NCBI GenBank assembly: GCA_964522485.1
Contig: CAZFUS010000002.1
Coordinates: 24,527 to 88,526 of the forward strand
Direction: 5' to 3'
Source of the DNA: Methylohalomonas sp964522485
GTDB taxonomy: Bacteria > Pseudomonadota > Gammaproteobacteria > Methylohalomonadales > Methylohalomonadaceae
Length of the DNA stretch: 64,000 nt
Position 1 is the first letter of the stretch. Each line of letters starts with the position of its first letter. The position numbers and the translations under genes are program-made. This document shows, piece after piece, positions 27,055 to 36,737 of this stretch. The notes beneath the pieces were generated by a model. The model was given only the letters and a program-made list of their open reading frames with translations. It had not been told where the DNA came from and ran no database searches.

Positions 27055-28821
27055 ATGACAACGTCAGCCTGGGTGGCGATAGCTGTTGTTATCGGTTGCC
27101 TTGTGTTACTGGTTCGCGGCCGCCAAGCACCCGAACATATTATGCTTGCCGGAGTGGTGGCATTGCTGGCAATCGGTGTGCTGACACCGTCGCAGGCGCT
27201 GGCCGGCTTTTCCAACGCGGGCATGATAACCGTCGCCGCCATGTTCGTGATCGCGGCGGGATTACGGGAAACCGGCGCCATCGGTTTGATCGTGCGTTAT
27301 CTGTTCGGCCAGACCAATCATGTACGCCATGCCCAGCTCAGGGTCATGCTGCCGACGCTGGGTCTGAGCGCCTTTCTCAATAACACGCCGGTGGTAGCCA
27401 CGTTTATCCCCGCCGTCACGACGTGGGCGCGGCGTCATTCCATCGCGACCTCGAAACTGCTCATACCGCTCAGCTATGCCGCTATCCTGGGCGGCAGCTG
27501 TACGCTCATCGGTACCAGCACCAACCTGGTCATTAATGGCTTGTGGTTGAGCCAGGGCGGACCCGGTCTGGGCATGTTCGAACTGGCCTGGGTCGGCATT
27601 CCAATAGCCGTCACCGGAATTGTTTACATGCTGGCAGTCGGACCCTGGCTGCTGCCGGAACACAAGAGCGACAAGGGGCTATTCGACAACCCGCGTGAAT
27701 ACACGGTGGAGATGATTGTCGATCCCGACGGACCCCTGGTCGACCAGACAATTATGGAAGCCGGCCTGCGTCACCTGGGCAAACTGTTTCTGGTGGAGAT
27801 CAACCGCGAAGGCAGGGTCGTGCCGGCCGTCAACTCCGAGGAACGCCTGCGGCCGAATGATCGGCTTGTATTCGCCGGCGATGTCAACGCCATCGTCGAA
27901 TTACAGAAGATCCGCGGCCTGCTGCCGGTATTATCCCAGGACCGTTCACTGGAAAAGCAGGTACCGGAACGCAAGCTGGTCGAGGTCGTGGTCTCGCCGC
28001 GCTGTCCGCTGTTGAATCAGACCCTGCGTCAGAGCCGTTTTCATACTTTTTACGGCGCCACGGTGATTGCCGTGGGGCGCGGCGGCAAACGCGTTGCCGG
28101 CGGCCTCGGCGAGGTCGTGTTGCATGCTGCCGATACACTGTTGCTGGAAGCACGGCCGGTCTGGGTACAGCGTCACAAGTATTCACCCGACTTTCTGCTG
28201 GTCAGCTCGGTCGATAATTCCGAAATGCCGCGTCATGAACGGGCTGTTTATGCCTGGCTGATACTGGCCGGTGTGGTGATATCGGTGACTACCGGCCTCT
28301 TCGACATGCTTACCGCGTCCCTGGTCGGCGCGGGTCTGATGGTGGCCAGCCGCTGCGTCAGCGGCAACGTGGCGCGCCGAAGCATTGATACCCAGGTATT
28401 GTTAATCATCGCCGCCTCTTTCGCGCTGGGTAAGGCACTGCAAGTCACCGGCGCAGCAGACTTCATAGCCCAGCACCTGTTGACGTTACCGGGTGATCAG
28501 CCGTGGCTGGTATTGCTGCTGAGTTATCTTTTCACCTCGCTGCTGTCGGCAGTAATCACCAACAACGCGGCAGCAGTAATAATGTTCCCTATTGTTGTTG
28601 CCACCGCCGGGACGCTGGATGTAAGCACCGTGCCATTCATTATCACGATTATGCTGGCGGCCTCCGCCAGCTTTGCCACACCCATAGGCTATCAGACCAA
28701 CCTCATGGTCATGGGGCCGGGCAATTATCGTTTTTCAGACTTCATCCGCATCGGTCTGCCGCTGAATTTCCTGCTGGCATTCGTATCGGTACTGGTCATC
28801 CCGCTGGTGTGGCCGTTCTGA
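27055..28821 (+). CDS. SLC13-family permease with two TrkA-C (RCK_C) domains
   Basis: A 588-residue inner-membrane transporter. The N-terminal and C-terminal halves each hold helices with the family hairpin motifs (LNNTPVVATFIPAV, then GGSCTLIGTSTNLVING; and ITNNAAAVIMFPI with ATPIGYQTNLMVMGPG). Between them (about residues 215-395) lie two RCK_C regulatory domains. The ATG at 27055 is preferred over TTG 11 codons upstream. The family moves sulfate or dicarboxylates with Na+; the substrate cannot be told here. It is transcribed alone after the xoxF terminator. Confidence 0.9.
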   Translation: MTTSAWVAIAVVIGCLVLLVRGRQAPEHIMLAGVVALLAIGVLTPSQALAGFSNAGMITVAAMFVIAAGLRETGAIGLIVRYLFGQTNHVRHAQLRVMLPTLGLSAFLNNTPVVATFIPAVTTWARRHSIATSKLLIPLSYAAILGGSCTLIGTSTNLVINGLWLSQGGPGLGMFELAWVGIPIAVTGIVYMLAVGPWLLPEHKSDKGLFDNPREYTVEMIVDPDGPLVDQTIMEAGLRHLGKLFLVEINREGRVVPAVNSEERLRPNDRLVFAGDVNAIVELQKIRGLLPVLSQDRSLEKQVPERKLVEVVVSPRCPLLNQTLRQSRFHTFYGATVIAVGRGGKRVAGGLGEVVLHAADTLLLEARPVWVQRHKYSPDFLLVSSVDNSEMPRHERAVYAWLILAGVVISVTTGLFDMLTASLVGAGLMVASRCVSGNVARRSIDTQVLLIIAASFALGKALQVTGAADFIAQHLLTLPGDQPWLVLLLSYLFTSLLSAVITNNAAAVIMFPIVVATAGTLDVSTVPFIITIMLAASASFATPIGYQTNLMVMGPGNYRFSDFIRIGLPLNFLLAFVSVLVIPLVWPF

Positions 28822-29033
28822 TGGACCGGCCGGAAGTTGCATCTCTTAAATAGATAGATACAAAATCCGACCGGATGATGTGAAAGCAGCTGTCTCTACG
28901 CAAGCCTGTAAATACTTTCCCCGCCGCAAAGCTGATGTGTTCGCTTTCCCCCGATCAGCATCCTGCCTCTGTTGTTTCCCTGCCCGTGTAGTACTATCGA
29001 CTTACGCTCGTTCATTCAGGATAATGCATTACC

Positions 29034-29735
29034 ATGCGTAACGCTCTCGTCATACGTCACGTGTCATTCGAGGATCTAGGCACACTGGCCGGATGTTTAA
29101 ATGATCATGGTTTTAATTACAGCTACATTGATGCAGGCCGCGAGCCGCTACCATTAGCGCAGATGAGCACGGCTGATCTGCTGATCATTCTCGGCGGACC
29201 GATCAGTGCCAACGACGAAAACATTTATCCTTTTCTGACGCAACTGCGCCAAACAGCAGCCAGGCGCATTGAACACCAGCAGCCGACACTGGGCGTGTGT
29301 CTGGGCGCACAGATAATGGCACGCGCGTGTAATGCAGCAGTTTCCGCCAATCCGCAGAAAGAAATCGGCTGGTCATCCATCGAACTCACTGTTGCCGGCC
29401 GGAAAAGCTGTCTGCGGCATTTGCAGGACACACCGGTTCTGCACTGGCATGGTGAAACTTTTGCGATACCGGAACCAGCGGTACATCTGGCACAAACCGT
29501 CATCTGTAGGAATCAGGCGTTCCAGATCGGTCACAACATACTTGGCCTCCAATTCCATCCGGAAGCCGCTGCCAGCAGTCTGGAAAGCTGGTACATCGGT
29601 CATACGCTGGAACTGACCCAGGCGGACATTGATATAAACGAGCTGCGTGCACAAAGTCAGCACCGGACAGCACAGCTTGAAGAGGCAGCCAATGCCTGTT
29701 TCAGGGAATGGTTACAACAATTGCAGCTTCAGTAA
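29034..29735 (+). CDS. Class I glutamine amidotransferase domain protein (GMP synthase-like)
   Basis: A 233-residue stand-alone GATase. The catalytic Cys is in LGVCLGAQIMARA, the His in LQFHPEAA, and the oxyanion strand is LLIILGGPIS. It resembles free-standing GuaA-like amidotransferases of about 230-240 residues that are often annotated as glutamine amidotransferases without a known acceptor. No synthetase partner is adjacent, so the physiological reaction is not clear. It is separated by more than 300 bases from the next gene. Confidence 0.87.
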   Translation: MRNALVIRHVSFEDLGTLAGCLNDHGFNYSYIDAGREPLPLAQMSTADLLIILGGPISANDENIYPFLTQLRQTAARRIEHQQPTLGVCLGAQIMARACNAAVSANPQKEIGWSSIELTVAGRKSCLRHLQDTPVLHWHGETFAIPEPAVHLAQTVICRNQAFQIGHNILGLQFHPEAAASSLESWYIGHTLELTQADIDINELRAQSQHRTAQLEEAANACFREWLQQLQLQ

Positions 29736-30068
29736 GTGACTGGCCACGTGTATTTAAACCGTCCTGTTACAGTGAACTTTCTTATGGTGTACACCAGTAT
29801 CGTCATTACGGTATACATGCCTATGTCCAGATGTTAACAGGCAGACATCAACGGGATTGTTTCAGGATTTATACCCGCAGTCATGCACGAGTGAAGATCA
29901 ATCAACATCGGGTTTGATATCATCGGCATATCAAAGATATGAACATTTACCGAGCATAATGACCATCAGTCCGCCCTGCGTCATTACGGATGCTATTTCA
30001 TTAAGTATTACGTGCAGAATTATTAACTTGTTGAATCAATGTAAATCAAACATGGGAGAGATATTGTT
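29736..30068. other. Intergenic region, no supported gene
   Basis: AT-rich compared with its neighbours. It contains the small palindrome GGTGTACACC (29787-29796). The last 20 bases hold the GGGAGAG ribosome-binding site of the DUF481 gene. Two short plus-strand frames (29708-29917 and 29857-30105) have no recognisable content. Confidence 0.4.
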
Positions 30069-31142
30069 TTGCCTATCTTTCGAGTTCCTGCTGCATCCCT
30101 GTTAATCATCCTGTTTTTCTCCTTCCCCACCCTCGCCGACGAAGTCTACATGGACGACGGCAGCCATCTGAAAGGCACCATCTAAAAGATGACTGACAAT
30201 ACCCTTACCATGAAAACAGCATTCGCCGGCAAGGTCGAGATCAACATCAAGCAGGTCAAGAAGCTTACTACCAAAAACAGGTACTACATACAATTGTCCA
30301 ATGGTAAGGAGGCCACGGGCCGGCTTTCCTTATCGGAAAACGGTCAGCAGCAGTTGACCGATACCGATTCAGGCACGATCGCGCTGGATCAAACCCGGAT
30401 CATCAGCATGTGGACACTGGATGAAAAGCAACCGGTCGACGAGCAAATCGAGTATCTGCGAGGACGCCATGCGCAACTCAATGATCCATGGCGCGGCAAT
30501 ATCGCCTTGGGTATGCAGGGCGCGCATGGCAACACCGAACGTTTCGGCGTACAGGGCCGTGGCGAACTCTATCGCGAGACCAAGCTCAATCGGCTCTCGT
30601 TATACCTGGAAGGTACCTACCAGGAGGACAGCGGTGACGAGACGGCCAACCAAACGCTCGCCGGTATCCTGTTGGAACACGACTTTACCGATCGCTGGTT
30701 TTCTTTCGCTGGCGCCGATTTCGAAAGGGATGAATTTGAAAACCTCGATCTGCGTGTCATCGCCACGACAGGTGTGGGCTATTTCTTCGTTCGCAGACCT
30801 TATCTCGACTTCAAGGGGCGGGCCGGTGCTGGCTACCAGTACGAAAACTTCAGCGACGGTACAACACAAGAGGAGCCACTGGGCGAGCTGGGCTATGACC
30901 TGCGTTATGATGCCAACAGCTGGTTGCGCCTGCTGCATGATCTGACCTTCTACCCGGCTTTTACCGACCTGACCGAGGATTTCCGCGTGGTCACCAATCT
31001 TGGCGTCGAGATGCCGCTGGGTAACAGCAGGGCCTGGAAGCTGCGCGCCAATGTGCGTAATCAGTATGACAATCAGCCGGAGGCGGATGTCGAGAACCTC
31101 GATACCACCTATCAGCTCAACCTGCTCTATGACTGGAAGTAA
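30069..31142 (+). pseudogene. DUF481/YdiY-like outer-membrane protein, split by an in-frame stop
   Basis: Read from a TTG at 30069 with a well-placed GGGAGAG ribosome-binding site, the frame gives a signal peptide (MPIFRVPAASLLIILFFSFPTLADE) and the usual VYMDDGSHLKGTI N-terminal repeat, then hits TAA at 30183-30185. In the same frame it continues immediately with KMTDNTLTMKTAFAG and runs 317 more residues through a DUF481 beta-barrel to the stop at 31142. The complete product would be about 357 residues, normal for the family. Without the signal peptide the downstream piece cannot be exported. A single base change or a sequencing error explains the stop. Confidence 0.8.
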
Positions 31143-31147
31143 ACACC

Positions 31148-31654
31148 GTGCTTTCCCATACTGCGGATATGCCACCGCGCTACAGTGACCGGCCCTTTCC
31201 GCCCTATCGCTATCTGCCGGGGGAAAATCCGCATCCGACCCGGGACCCGGCCGGGCATTCCTATACGTCTGAACCCGTCCGGATCGACCGCTTCTCCCCG
31301 GATGACTGGTTCGAATGTGAAGAATATCTGTATGCCATCGATCTGCTGAATCATGGCTACTGGTGGGAGGCGCATGAGTCGCTGGAGGCGATCTGGCTCG
31401 CCGCGGGACAACGCGATACCCGGGTCGGACGTTTCGTACAGGGTCTACTGCAGATCGGTGTCGGTGCCATGAAAAGCTATCAGGGACAGGATTCTGGCGC
31501 GCAGCGACTCTGGCAGGCGGGTCTGGAAAAAATCAATATCAGCGACCCACTGTATCTCGGACTGGATACGCGTAACTTGCAACAAAACGTGCATGAACTG
31601 CTGAATGGACAACGCAAGCAACTGCCGCCTCTAAAGTTGCATATCAAACAATAG
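31148..31654 (+). CDS. DUF309 domain-containing protein
   Basis: A 168-residue soluble protein. The DUF309 signature is seen in NHGYWWEAHESLEAIWL and FVQGLLQIGVGAMK. The N-terminal RPFPPYRYLPGENPHPTRDP segment is also typical of proteobacterial members. A GTG at 31148 follows a GGAAG site; an ATG at 31169 is an alternative. The fold is a small helical bundle of unknown function. It follows the DUF481 gene by five bases and converges on ileS with a 14-base gap. Confidence 0.85.
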   Translation: MLSHTADMPPRYSDRPFPPYRYLPGENPHPTRDPAGHSYTSEPVRIDRFSPDDWFECEEYLYAIDLLNHGYWWEAHESLEAIWLAAGQRDTRVGRFVQGLLQIGVGAMKSYQGQDSGAQRLWQAGLEKINISDPLYLGLDTRNLQQNVHELLNGQRKQLPPLKLHIKQ

Positions 31655-31668
31655 TTATTGCGTGTCGT

Positions 31669-34600
31669 TTAACCAAAACTTACTCGCGAAATCGCAACCG
31701 TCAGCTGTTCTTCATCGATATCAAAAGACTCTCTACGCTCGCCGACAGGTTCGTCGGAAGGCTCAAGCTCCAGCGCCAGTGTCTCGCTGCGGATCCAGTC
31801 GGCATGTGTTTCAATGGCAGCGGTCATTTTTTCCGAAGCCCGATATTGTATGGCAATGCGGTCAGTCAGATTGAGATCCGCCTGCTTGCGCAGATTCTGG
31901 ATGCGGTTCACCGATTCGCGCGCCAGTCCCTTGGCGATCAATGCGTCGTTCAATGTAGCATCCAGTGCGACGGTGACATTACCGTCCTGTGCAACCAGCC
32001 AGTCGCCAACCGGTTCACTCAGGACTTCCAGCTCATCGCCTTCGAGCGTGACAGATTCACCGTTGATTTCCAGAGTCAGCCCATTGTCAGTCATGAAGCG
32101 CGCTATCGTGTCATGATCGAGCTCGCGTACCATCTTGCCGACTGTACCCATGAGTTTGCCGAGACGCGGCCCGAGACGCGGAAAATTGGGCTTGGCACTG
32201 TAACGTACGATATCGCTGGAATCCTGAATGTATTCAATGGTCTCGACATTGACCTCGTCGAGAATGATATCGCGCACTTTTTCAACCACCTCGCGGTCTA
32301 CGCCACCCTTGCCACTGACGACGAGAATCCGCGACAACGGCTGACGCACGTTATGCCGCGACTTGTTTCGCAATAGCAGCGTCGTTGTGACAATCCTGCG
32401 TGCGACATCCATGCGCTTTTCCAGTGAGGTATCGCGAACGTTATCTTCCACCCGGGGAAAATCAGCCAGATGTACTGAGCCACTCGCCTCACCGCTGACA
32501 GCATTCAATGAACGATGCAGCCAGTCGCTGAAGAAAGGCGCCACCGGCGCCATCAGCCGGGCCACGGTAGACAGGCATTCATACGTGGTCTGATAAGCTG
32601 CCAGTTTGTCGGTATCGGAAACAATACCGCCACGGCCGGTCTGCTTGGCTTTCCAGAACCGGCGGCGCGACCGGCGGATATACCAGTTCGACAGATCATC
32701 GACAAACGTCTCCAGCGCCCGCGCGGCGCTAGTCGATTCATAGCGATCGAACGCAGCATCCATACTTCCAATCGTGGTGTTGAGCCGGCTCATGATCCAG
32801 CGATCCAGTTCGGTACGCTCGTTAACCGGCAGCCGTGCCTCGTTGCAATAAAAACCATCGATATTGGCGTAACTGGCAAAGAAAGCATAAACATTTTCCA
32901 GCGTGCTGAAAAACTTGCGCCGGGTATCGACCAGTCCGCGCAAGGAAAACTTCATGCTGTCCCACGGTGGTGTGTTGCTGGTCATGTACCAGCGCAGCAC
33001 GTCGGCACCGTTTTGTTCAATGGCCTCGAACGGGTCGATGGTGTTGCCCTTCGACTTCGACATCTTTTCACCGTTTTCATCCAGCACCAGACCATTCACG
33101 ATGACATTTCGATAGGCGACACTGTCTTTTATCATCACGGCCAGGGCGTGCAGCGTGTAAAACCAGCCGCGGGTCTGGTCGAGACCCTCGACGATAAAAT
33201 CCGCCGGGAAATTCTGCTCGAACCTTTTCTTGTGTTCGAACGGATAATGCCATTGCGCGAACGGCATGGCGCCGGAGTCGAACCACACATCCATGACATC
33301 GGCGACACGCCGCATGACGCCCCCATCCGGCGCATCCCAGGTCAGTTCATCCATGTACGGTCTATGCAGATCGAGTTCATCGTCAACCGGAAGCTGCTCA
33401 CCACATCTGTCACGCAGTTCGGCCACCGAACCGATGACTTCGAAATAATCCGAACCGGGCTGGTCCGAGACCCAGATGGGCAACGGCGTTCCCCAGTAAC
33501 GCTTGCGGCTCAGCGCCCAGTCGACATTGTTTTCCAGCCAGTCGCCGAAGCGGCCCTTGCCGATGGAAGACGGATGCCAGTGAATGGTGTTATTGAGTTC
33601 AACCAGCCGATCTTTCACTGCTGTCGTGCGTATGAACCAGCTTTCAACCGGATAACTCATCAGCGGCGTACCCTTGCGCCAGTCATGCGGATAGTTGTGC
33701 CGGTATTGCGTCTGTTTGAATAACAGGTCGCGCTGTTTCAGATCGCGGATGATTTTTTTATCCGCATCCTTGAACCAGAGACCGGCGATCAGATCGAGAT
33801 CGTCGTTGAAGTGACCATCCGGCCTGACCGGGTTGATCAGCGGCAACCCGTTCTGTTGGCCGACTTCGTAATCGTCGGCGCCGAATGCCGGCGCGATATG
33901 CACGATGCCGGTACCATCCTCGGTGGAAACGAAATCGGCAGCGATGACACTGTGGACATTATCATAGTCACCCGCCGGTAACGGCATCTCGAACAAGGGC
34001 TGATAACGCTGACCGACCAGATCAATGTCCTTATAAGTTGCAATGATCGCAGGCTTGTCCGTCTCAATGACACCCAGCAACGCGCGCGCCAGAATCAGAT
34101 AGCAACCTTCCCGATACGGGTCGGCCACTTTCACATACTCGATATCCCGGCCCACCGCGAGTCCGGCGTTCGACACCAGTGTCCAGGGTGTCGTCGTCCA
34201 GGCAAGAAACGCAGTACTGCTGTCCCCGACCAGCGGAAAGCGCACATAGACGCTGGGATCATCAACTTCCTGGTAACCCAGGCTGACTTCATGCGACGAC
34301 AGCACGGTTTCAGAACCGGGGCTGTACCACTGGATTTTGTAGCCTTTATATAAGAGACCTTTGTCATGCAGCTGCCTGACCAGCCACCAGACGGTCTCGA
34401 TGTAATCGTTCTTGAAGGTGACATAGGGATCGTCGAGATCTATCCAGTAGGCAATGCGTCGGGTCAGTTCATCCCAGTCATGCTTGTAACGTAATACACT
34501 TTCGCGGCAGGCGGCGTTGTATTTCGCTATCCCGTAAGCCTCCACCTGATTGCGGCCTTCCAGACCCAGTTCCTTTTCGACTTCGATTTCCACGGGCAGA

Positions 34601-34872
34601 CCGTGAGTATCCCAGCCACCTTTGCGATCCACATGGAAACCTTTCATGGTCTTGTAGCGACAAAAGATGTCCTTGATCGTGCGGCCGAGCACGTGATGAA
34701 TACCCGGGCGGCCGTTAGCGGTGGGTGGACCTTCGTAGAACGTGAATACCGGCCCGCCGCGTCGCGCCTCGATGCACTGGCGAAACACGTTCTCCAGATC
34801 CCACTGGGACAATAGTTCCTTTTCCAGGGCCGGCAAATCGAGCCCCTTGATCTCCTTGAAGGCTTTGCTCAT
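31669..34872 (-). CDS. ileS: Isoleucyl-tRNA synthetase, type 2, with swapped HIGH motif
   Basis: A 1067-residue class Ia synthetase that charges tRNA-Ile. The length and the segment KGGWDTHGLPVE match the eukaryote-like IleRS2 branch, not the roughly 940-residue IleRS1 of E. coli. KMSKSKGN is intact near the middle. The first signature motif, normally H-x-G-H, reads G-I-H-H at residues 57-60 (coding bases 34693-34704) in ANGRPGIHHVLG. IleRS2 enzymes are known to be less sensitive to mupirocin, and versions with first and third motif residues exchanged are reported to be hyper-resistant. The ATG at 34872 is preferred over a GTG 14 codons earlier. No second ileS is visible in the window. Confidence 0.96.
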   Translation of the reverse strand: MSKAFKEIKGLDLPALEKELLSQWDLENVFRQCIEARRGGPVFTFYEGPPTANGRPGIHHVLGRTIKDIFCRYKTMKGFHVDRKGGWDTHGLPVEIEVEKELGLEGRNQVEAYGIAKYNAACRESVLRYKHDWDELTRRIAYWIDLDDPYVTFKNDYIETVWWLVRQLHDKGLLYKGYKIQWYSPGSETVLSSHEVSLGYQEVDDPSVYVRFPLVGDSSTAFLAWTTTPWTLVSNAGLAVGRDIEYVKVADPYREGCYLILARALLGVIETDKPAIIATYKDIDLVGQRYQPLFEMPLPAGDYDNVHSVIAADFVSTEDGTGIVHIAPAFGADDYEVGQQNGLPLINPVRPDGHFNDDLDLIAGLWFKDADKKIIRDLKQRDLLFKQTQYRHNYPHDWRKGTPLMSYPVESWFIRTTAVKDRLVELNNTIHWHPSSIGKGRFGDWLENNVDWALSRKRYWGTPLPIWVSDQPGSDYFEVIGSVAELRDRCGEQLPVDDELDLHRPYMDELTWDAPDGGVMRRVADVMDVWFDSGAMPFAQWHYPFEHKKRFEQNFPADFIVEGLDQTRGWFYTLHALAVMIKDSVAYRNVIVNGLVLDENGEKMSKSKGNTIDPFEAIEQNGADVLRWYMTSNTPPWDSMKFSLRGLVDTRRKFFSTLENVYAFFASYANIDGFYCNEARLPVNERTELDRWIMSRLNTTIGSMDAAFDRYESTSAARALETFVDDLSNWYIRRSRRRFWKAKQTGRGGIVSDTDKLAAYQTTYECLSTVARLMAPVAPFFSDWLHRSLNAVSGEASGSVHLADFPRVEDNVRDTSLEKRMDVARRIVTTTLLLRNKSRHNVRQPLSRILVVSGKGGVDREVVEKVRDIILDEVNVETIEYIQDSSDIVRYSAKPNFPRLGPRLGKLMGTVGKMVRELDHDTIARFMTDNGLTLEINGESVTLEGDELEVLSEPVGDWLVAQDGNVTVALDATLNDALIAKGLARESVNRIQNLRKQADLNLTDRIAIQYRASEKMTAAIETHADWIRSETLALELEPSDEPVGERRESFDIDEEQLTVAISRVSFG

Positions 34873-34982
34873 GTGAATGCTGACTGATCCAGATAGCGGT
34901 GCCGTGGCTGGCACCTTTGTTTTCTTATTATGAATGCCGCCCGGCGCAAGACGGAATCGTAATGATATTAATTAAGCTCTAA

Positions 34983-35164
34983 ACAAGTCCATCCGGGACT
35001 TGTCAGAGAACGAGAAATAAAAATACAAGTTTCATCTCTTACCATATCCCAATCGTATAACTGATTGGGATATGGTAATACTTCCCTGTATCATGGAAAC
35101 CTCTGAGTAGTAGTCCATAAATACCCTGATTAGAAAACCGGGCACGCATTTTATCAGAGGTTTC
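34983..35164. repeat. Cluster of three perfect inverted repeats upstream of ileS
   Basis: Three separate perfect inverted repeats occupy the gap between the M23 peptidase gene and ileS, both on the minus strand. They are ACAAGTCC/GGACTTGT (34983-35003, loop 5), TACCATATCCCAATC/GATTGGGATATGGTA (35040-35077, 15-bp stem, loop 8) and GAAACCTCTGA/TCAGAGGTTTC (35096-35106 with 35154-35164). A fourth, GGTGCC/GGCACC, lies nearer the start (about 34899-34916). None has a clean U-tract. They could form a folded ileS leader or be remains of a mobile repeat. Confidence 0.7.
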
Positions 35165-35193
35165 TTGACTCGCGGCGCTTGTGATCCTCGTGG

Positions 35194-36036
35194 TCAATTA
35201 TCCGGCATGGGTCCCACCAGTCGCTGCGGATCGAGATGCGCATCCAGCCAGTCAACTCCCCAATGCAGATGCGGACCGGTGGCGCGTCCGGAGGCACCTA
35301 CCGCACCGATCACCTGACCCTGGTCGATCCAGTTTCCGGCTTCCACCCGGATCTCGCTGAGATGGATGTAGGTGGAAGTCAGACCGTGACCATGGTCCAG
35401 GAGCACGGTGGCGCCGTTGAAATACATGCCGGGATGGGTAAACGCGACGACACCGGAGGCCGGCGCCCGTATCGGAGTTCCTTCGGGGGCAGCGATATCC
35501 ACACCGTAATGCGGACGACGCGGCTCGCCGTTGAGAATACGCTGACTGCCGTAAACACCACTGATGCGACCACTCACCGGCCAGATAAAATCGTCCAAAT
35601 ACAGTGATTCGGTTTCACGCGTTCGGGCGCGCGCCGCGTCCATCGACTCGCTCTCACGCTGTATGCGCTCCAGATCAGCGGCCGAGGGTGTCACCTTCCG
35701 CTGTGGCAGACCGTCAATTCGCTGGATTTTATAGTCGCGTTGTTCGATAGTCAGGGACCGCTGCACCTGGCGCCCATCCGGATACGTGATCCGGAGATCG
35801 GCCGTGGTGCCGGCGTCACGGTCGAAACCGAGCAAAAAGCGACCATTTTCGTCAATCTGTATACGCTCTCCGTCAAGTTGCACCTTGCTACCGGGCACTA
35901 TACGACCCTGCACCAGACCACCCTGCACGAGGTCACCGTCGAGTTCGAATTCCACTACGTATGCAGCCGGCAGCAGATACAGCCATACAGCGGCAAGTCC
36001 GGTCAGCAACCGGCCCGGGTTTGAATTGACTCGCAT
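35194..36036 (-). CDS. M23-family metallopeptidase (LytM-like), exported
   Basis: A 280-residue periplasmic zinc peptidase. An N-terminal hydrophobic segment (LLTGLAAVWLYLLPAAYVVEF) acts as signal or anchor. A beta-rich linker is followed by the LytM core: HYGVDIAAPEGTPI gives the first His and Asp ligands, LDHGHGLTSTYIHL the conserved His, and PHLHWGV the last His. All active-site residues are present, so cleavage of peptidoglycan cross-bridges is likely. It is upstream of ileS on the same strand but separated by 320 bases of hairpin-rich DNA. Confidence 0.9.
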   Translation of the reverse strand: MRVNSNPGRLLTGLAAVWLYLLPAAYVVEFELDGDLVQGGLVQGRIVPGSKVQLDGERIQIDENGRFLLGFDRDAGTTADLRITYPDGRQVQRSLTIEQRDYKIQRIDGLPQRKVTPSAADLERIQRESESMDAARARTRETESLYLDDFIWPVSGRISGVYGSQRILNGEPRRPHYGVDIAAPEGTPIRAPASGVVAFTHPGMYFNGATVLLDHGHGLTSTYIHLSEIRVEAGNWIDQGQVIGAVGASGRATGPHLHWGVDWLDAHLDPQRLVGPMPDN

Positions 36037-36125
36037 GATCAGAAACCAGCAGGATGATTGATATGCAGGTGATCTCTAATGATCCTGCAAACATAACATG
36101 ACAGGCTTATCGGTCATCGACAATC

Positions 36126-36485
36126 ATGAAATTCCTGCTACTGATCGCCCACGGCAGCCGCCGCAAAGATTCCAACGAAGAAGTCGCACGGCTGGCCGCG
36201 CGGGTAGGCACGGCGGCTGGCGGCGAGTATGCCGGTGTCCGCTATGCCTATCTGGAACTTGCCACGCCGTCGATACCCGAGGCCATTGAAGACTGCCTGA
36301 CCGCCGGCGCCGCCGAGGTGATCATCGTGCCGTATTTTCTGGCCGCCGGCCGGCATGTGCAGGAGGATATCCCGGCAATCATCGCCGACAAACAGAGCGA
36401 GCATTCTGAAGCGACCATCCGCCTGACACCGCATCTGGGCACGGCACCGGAGTTACCAGCCCTGCTGCTGAACCTTGCCCGGTAA
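36126..36485 (+). CDS. CbiX/SirB-like sirohydrochlorin chelatase
   Basis: A 119-residue short chelatase. The N-terminal LLLIAHGSRRKDSNEE carries the conserved active-site His, and VIIVPYFLAAGRHVQEDIP the second conserved His/Glu region. Single-domain members of about 120 residues dimerise to insert cobalt or iron into sirohydrochlorin, in the siroheme or cobalamin pathway. The metal cannot be assigned, and no other tetrapyrrole gene is nearby. Confidence 0.87.
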   Translation: MKFLLLIAHGSRRKDSNEEVARLAARVGTAAGGEYAGVRYAYLELATPSIPEAIEDCLTAGAAEVIIVPYFLAAGRHVQEDIPAIIADKQSEHSEATIRLTPHLGTAPELPALLLNLAR

Positions 36486-36737
36486 CTTTTAGCACTAAAA
36501 CTGTGCAAAAAGTTGCCAGAAATGCTGCACCGCCCTATAATTTTGCGCTGCAGCATCCCCGCTTGGTTTCCTGCTCCGGCCAGCCATCGTAGTCCAACGA
36601 TTTATTTGACCGGGTGTTTCCCCGATATAAGCGAATATCTGGTACGGAGTTTGCTTATTAATTTAATGGGATTTTATGCGGGCTCAGCCGCTCACGTGCG
36701 CCGCCAGACGGCCGGGCCTCCTCTTAAAGGTGGAACC

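Noticed and set aside
35040..35077. Rho-independent terminator at the 15-bp stem
   Set aside because: No run of T follows the stem on either strand.
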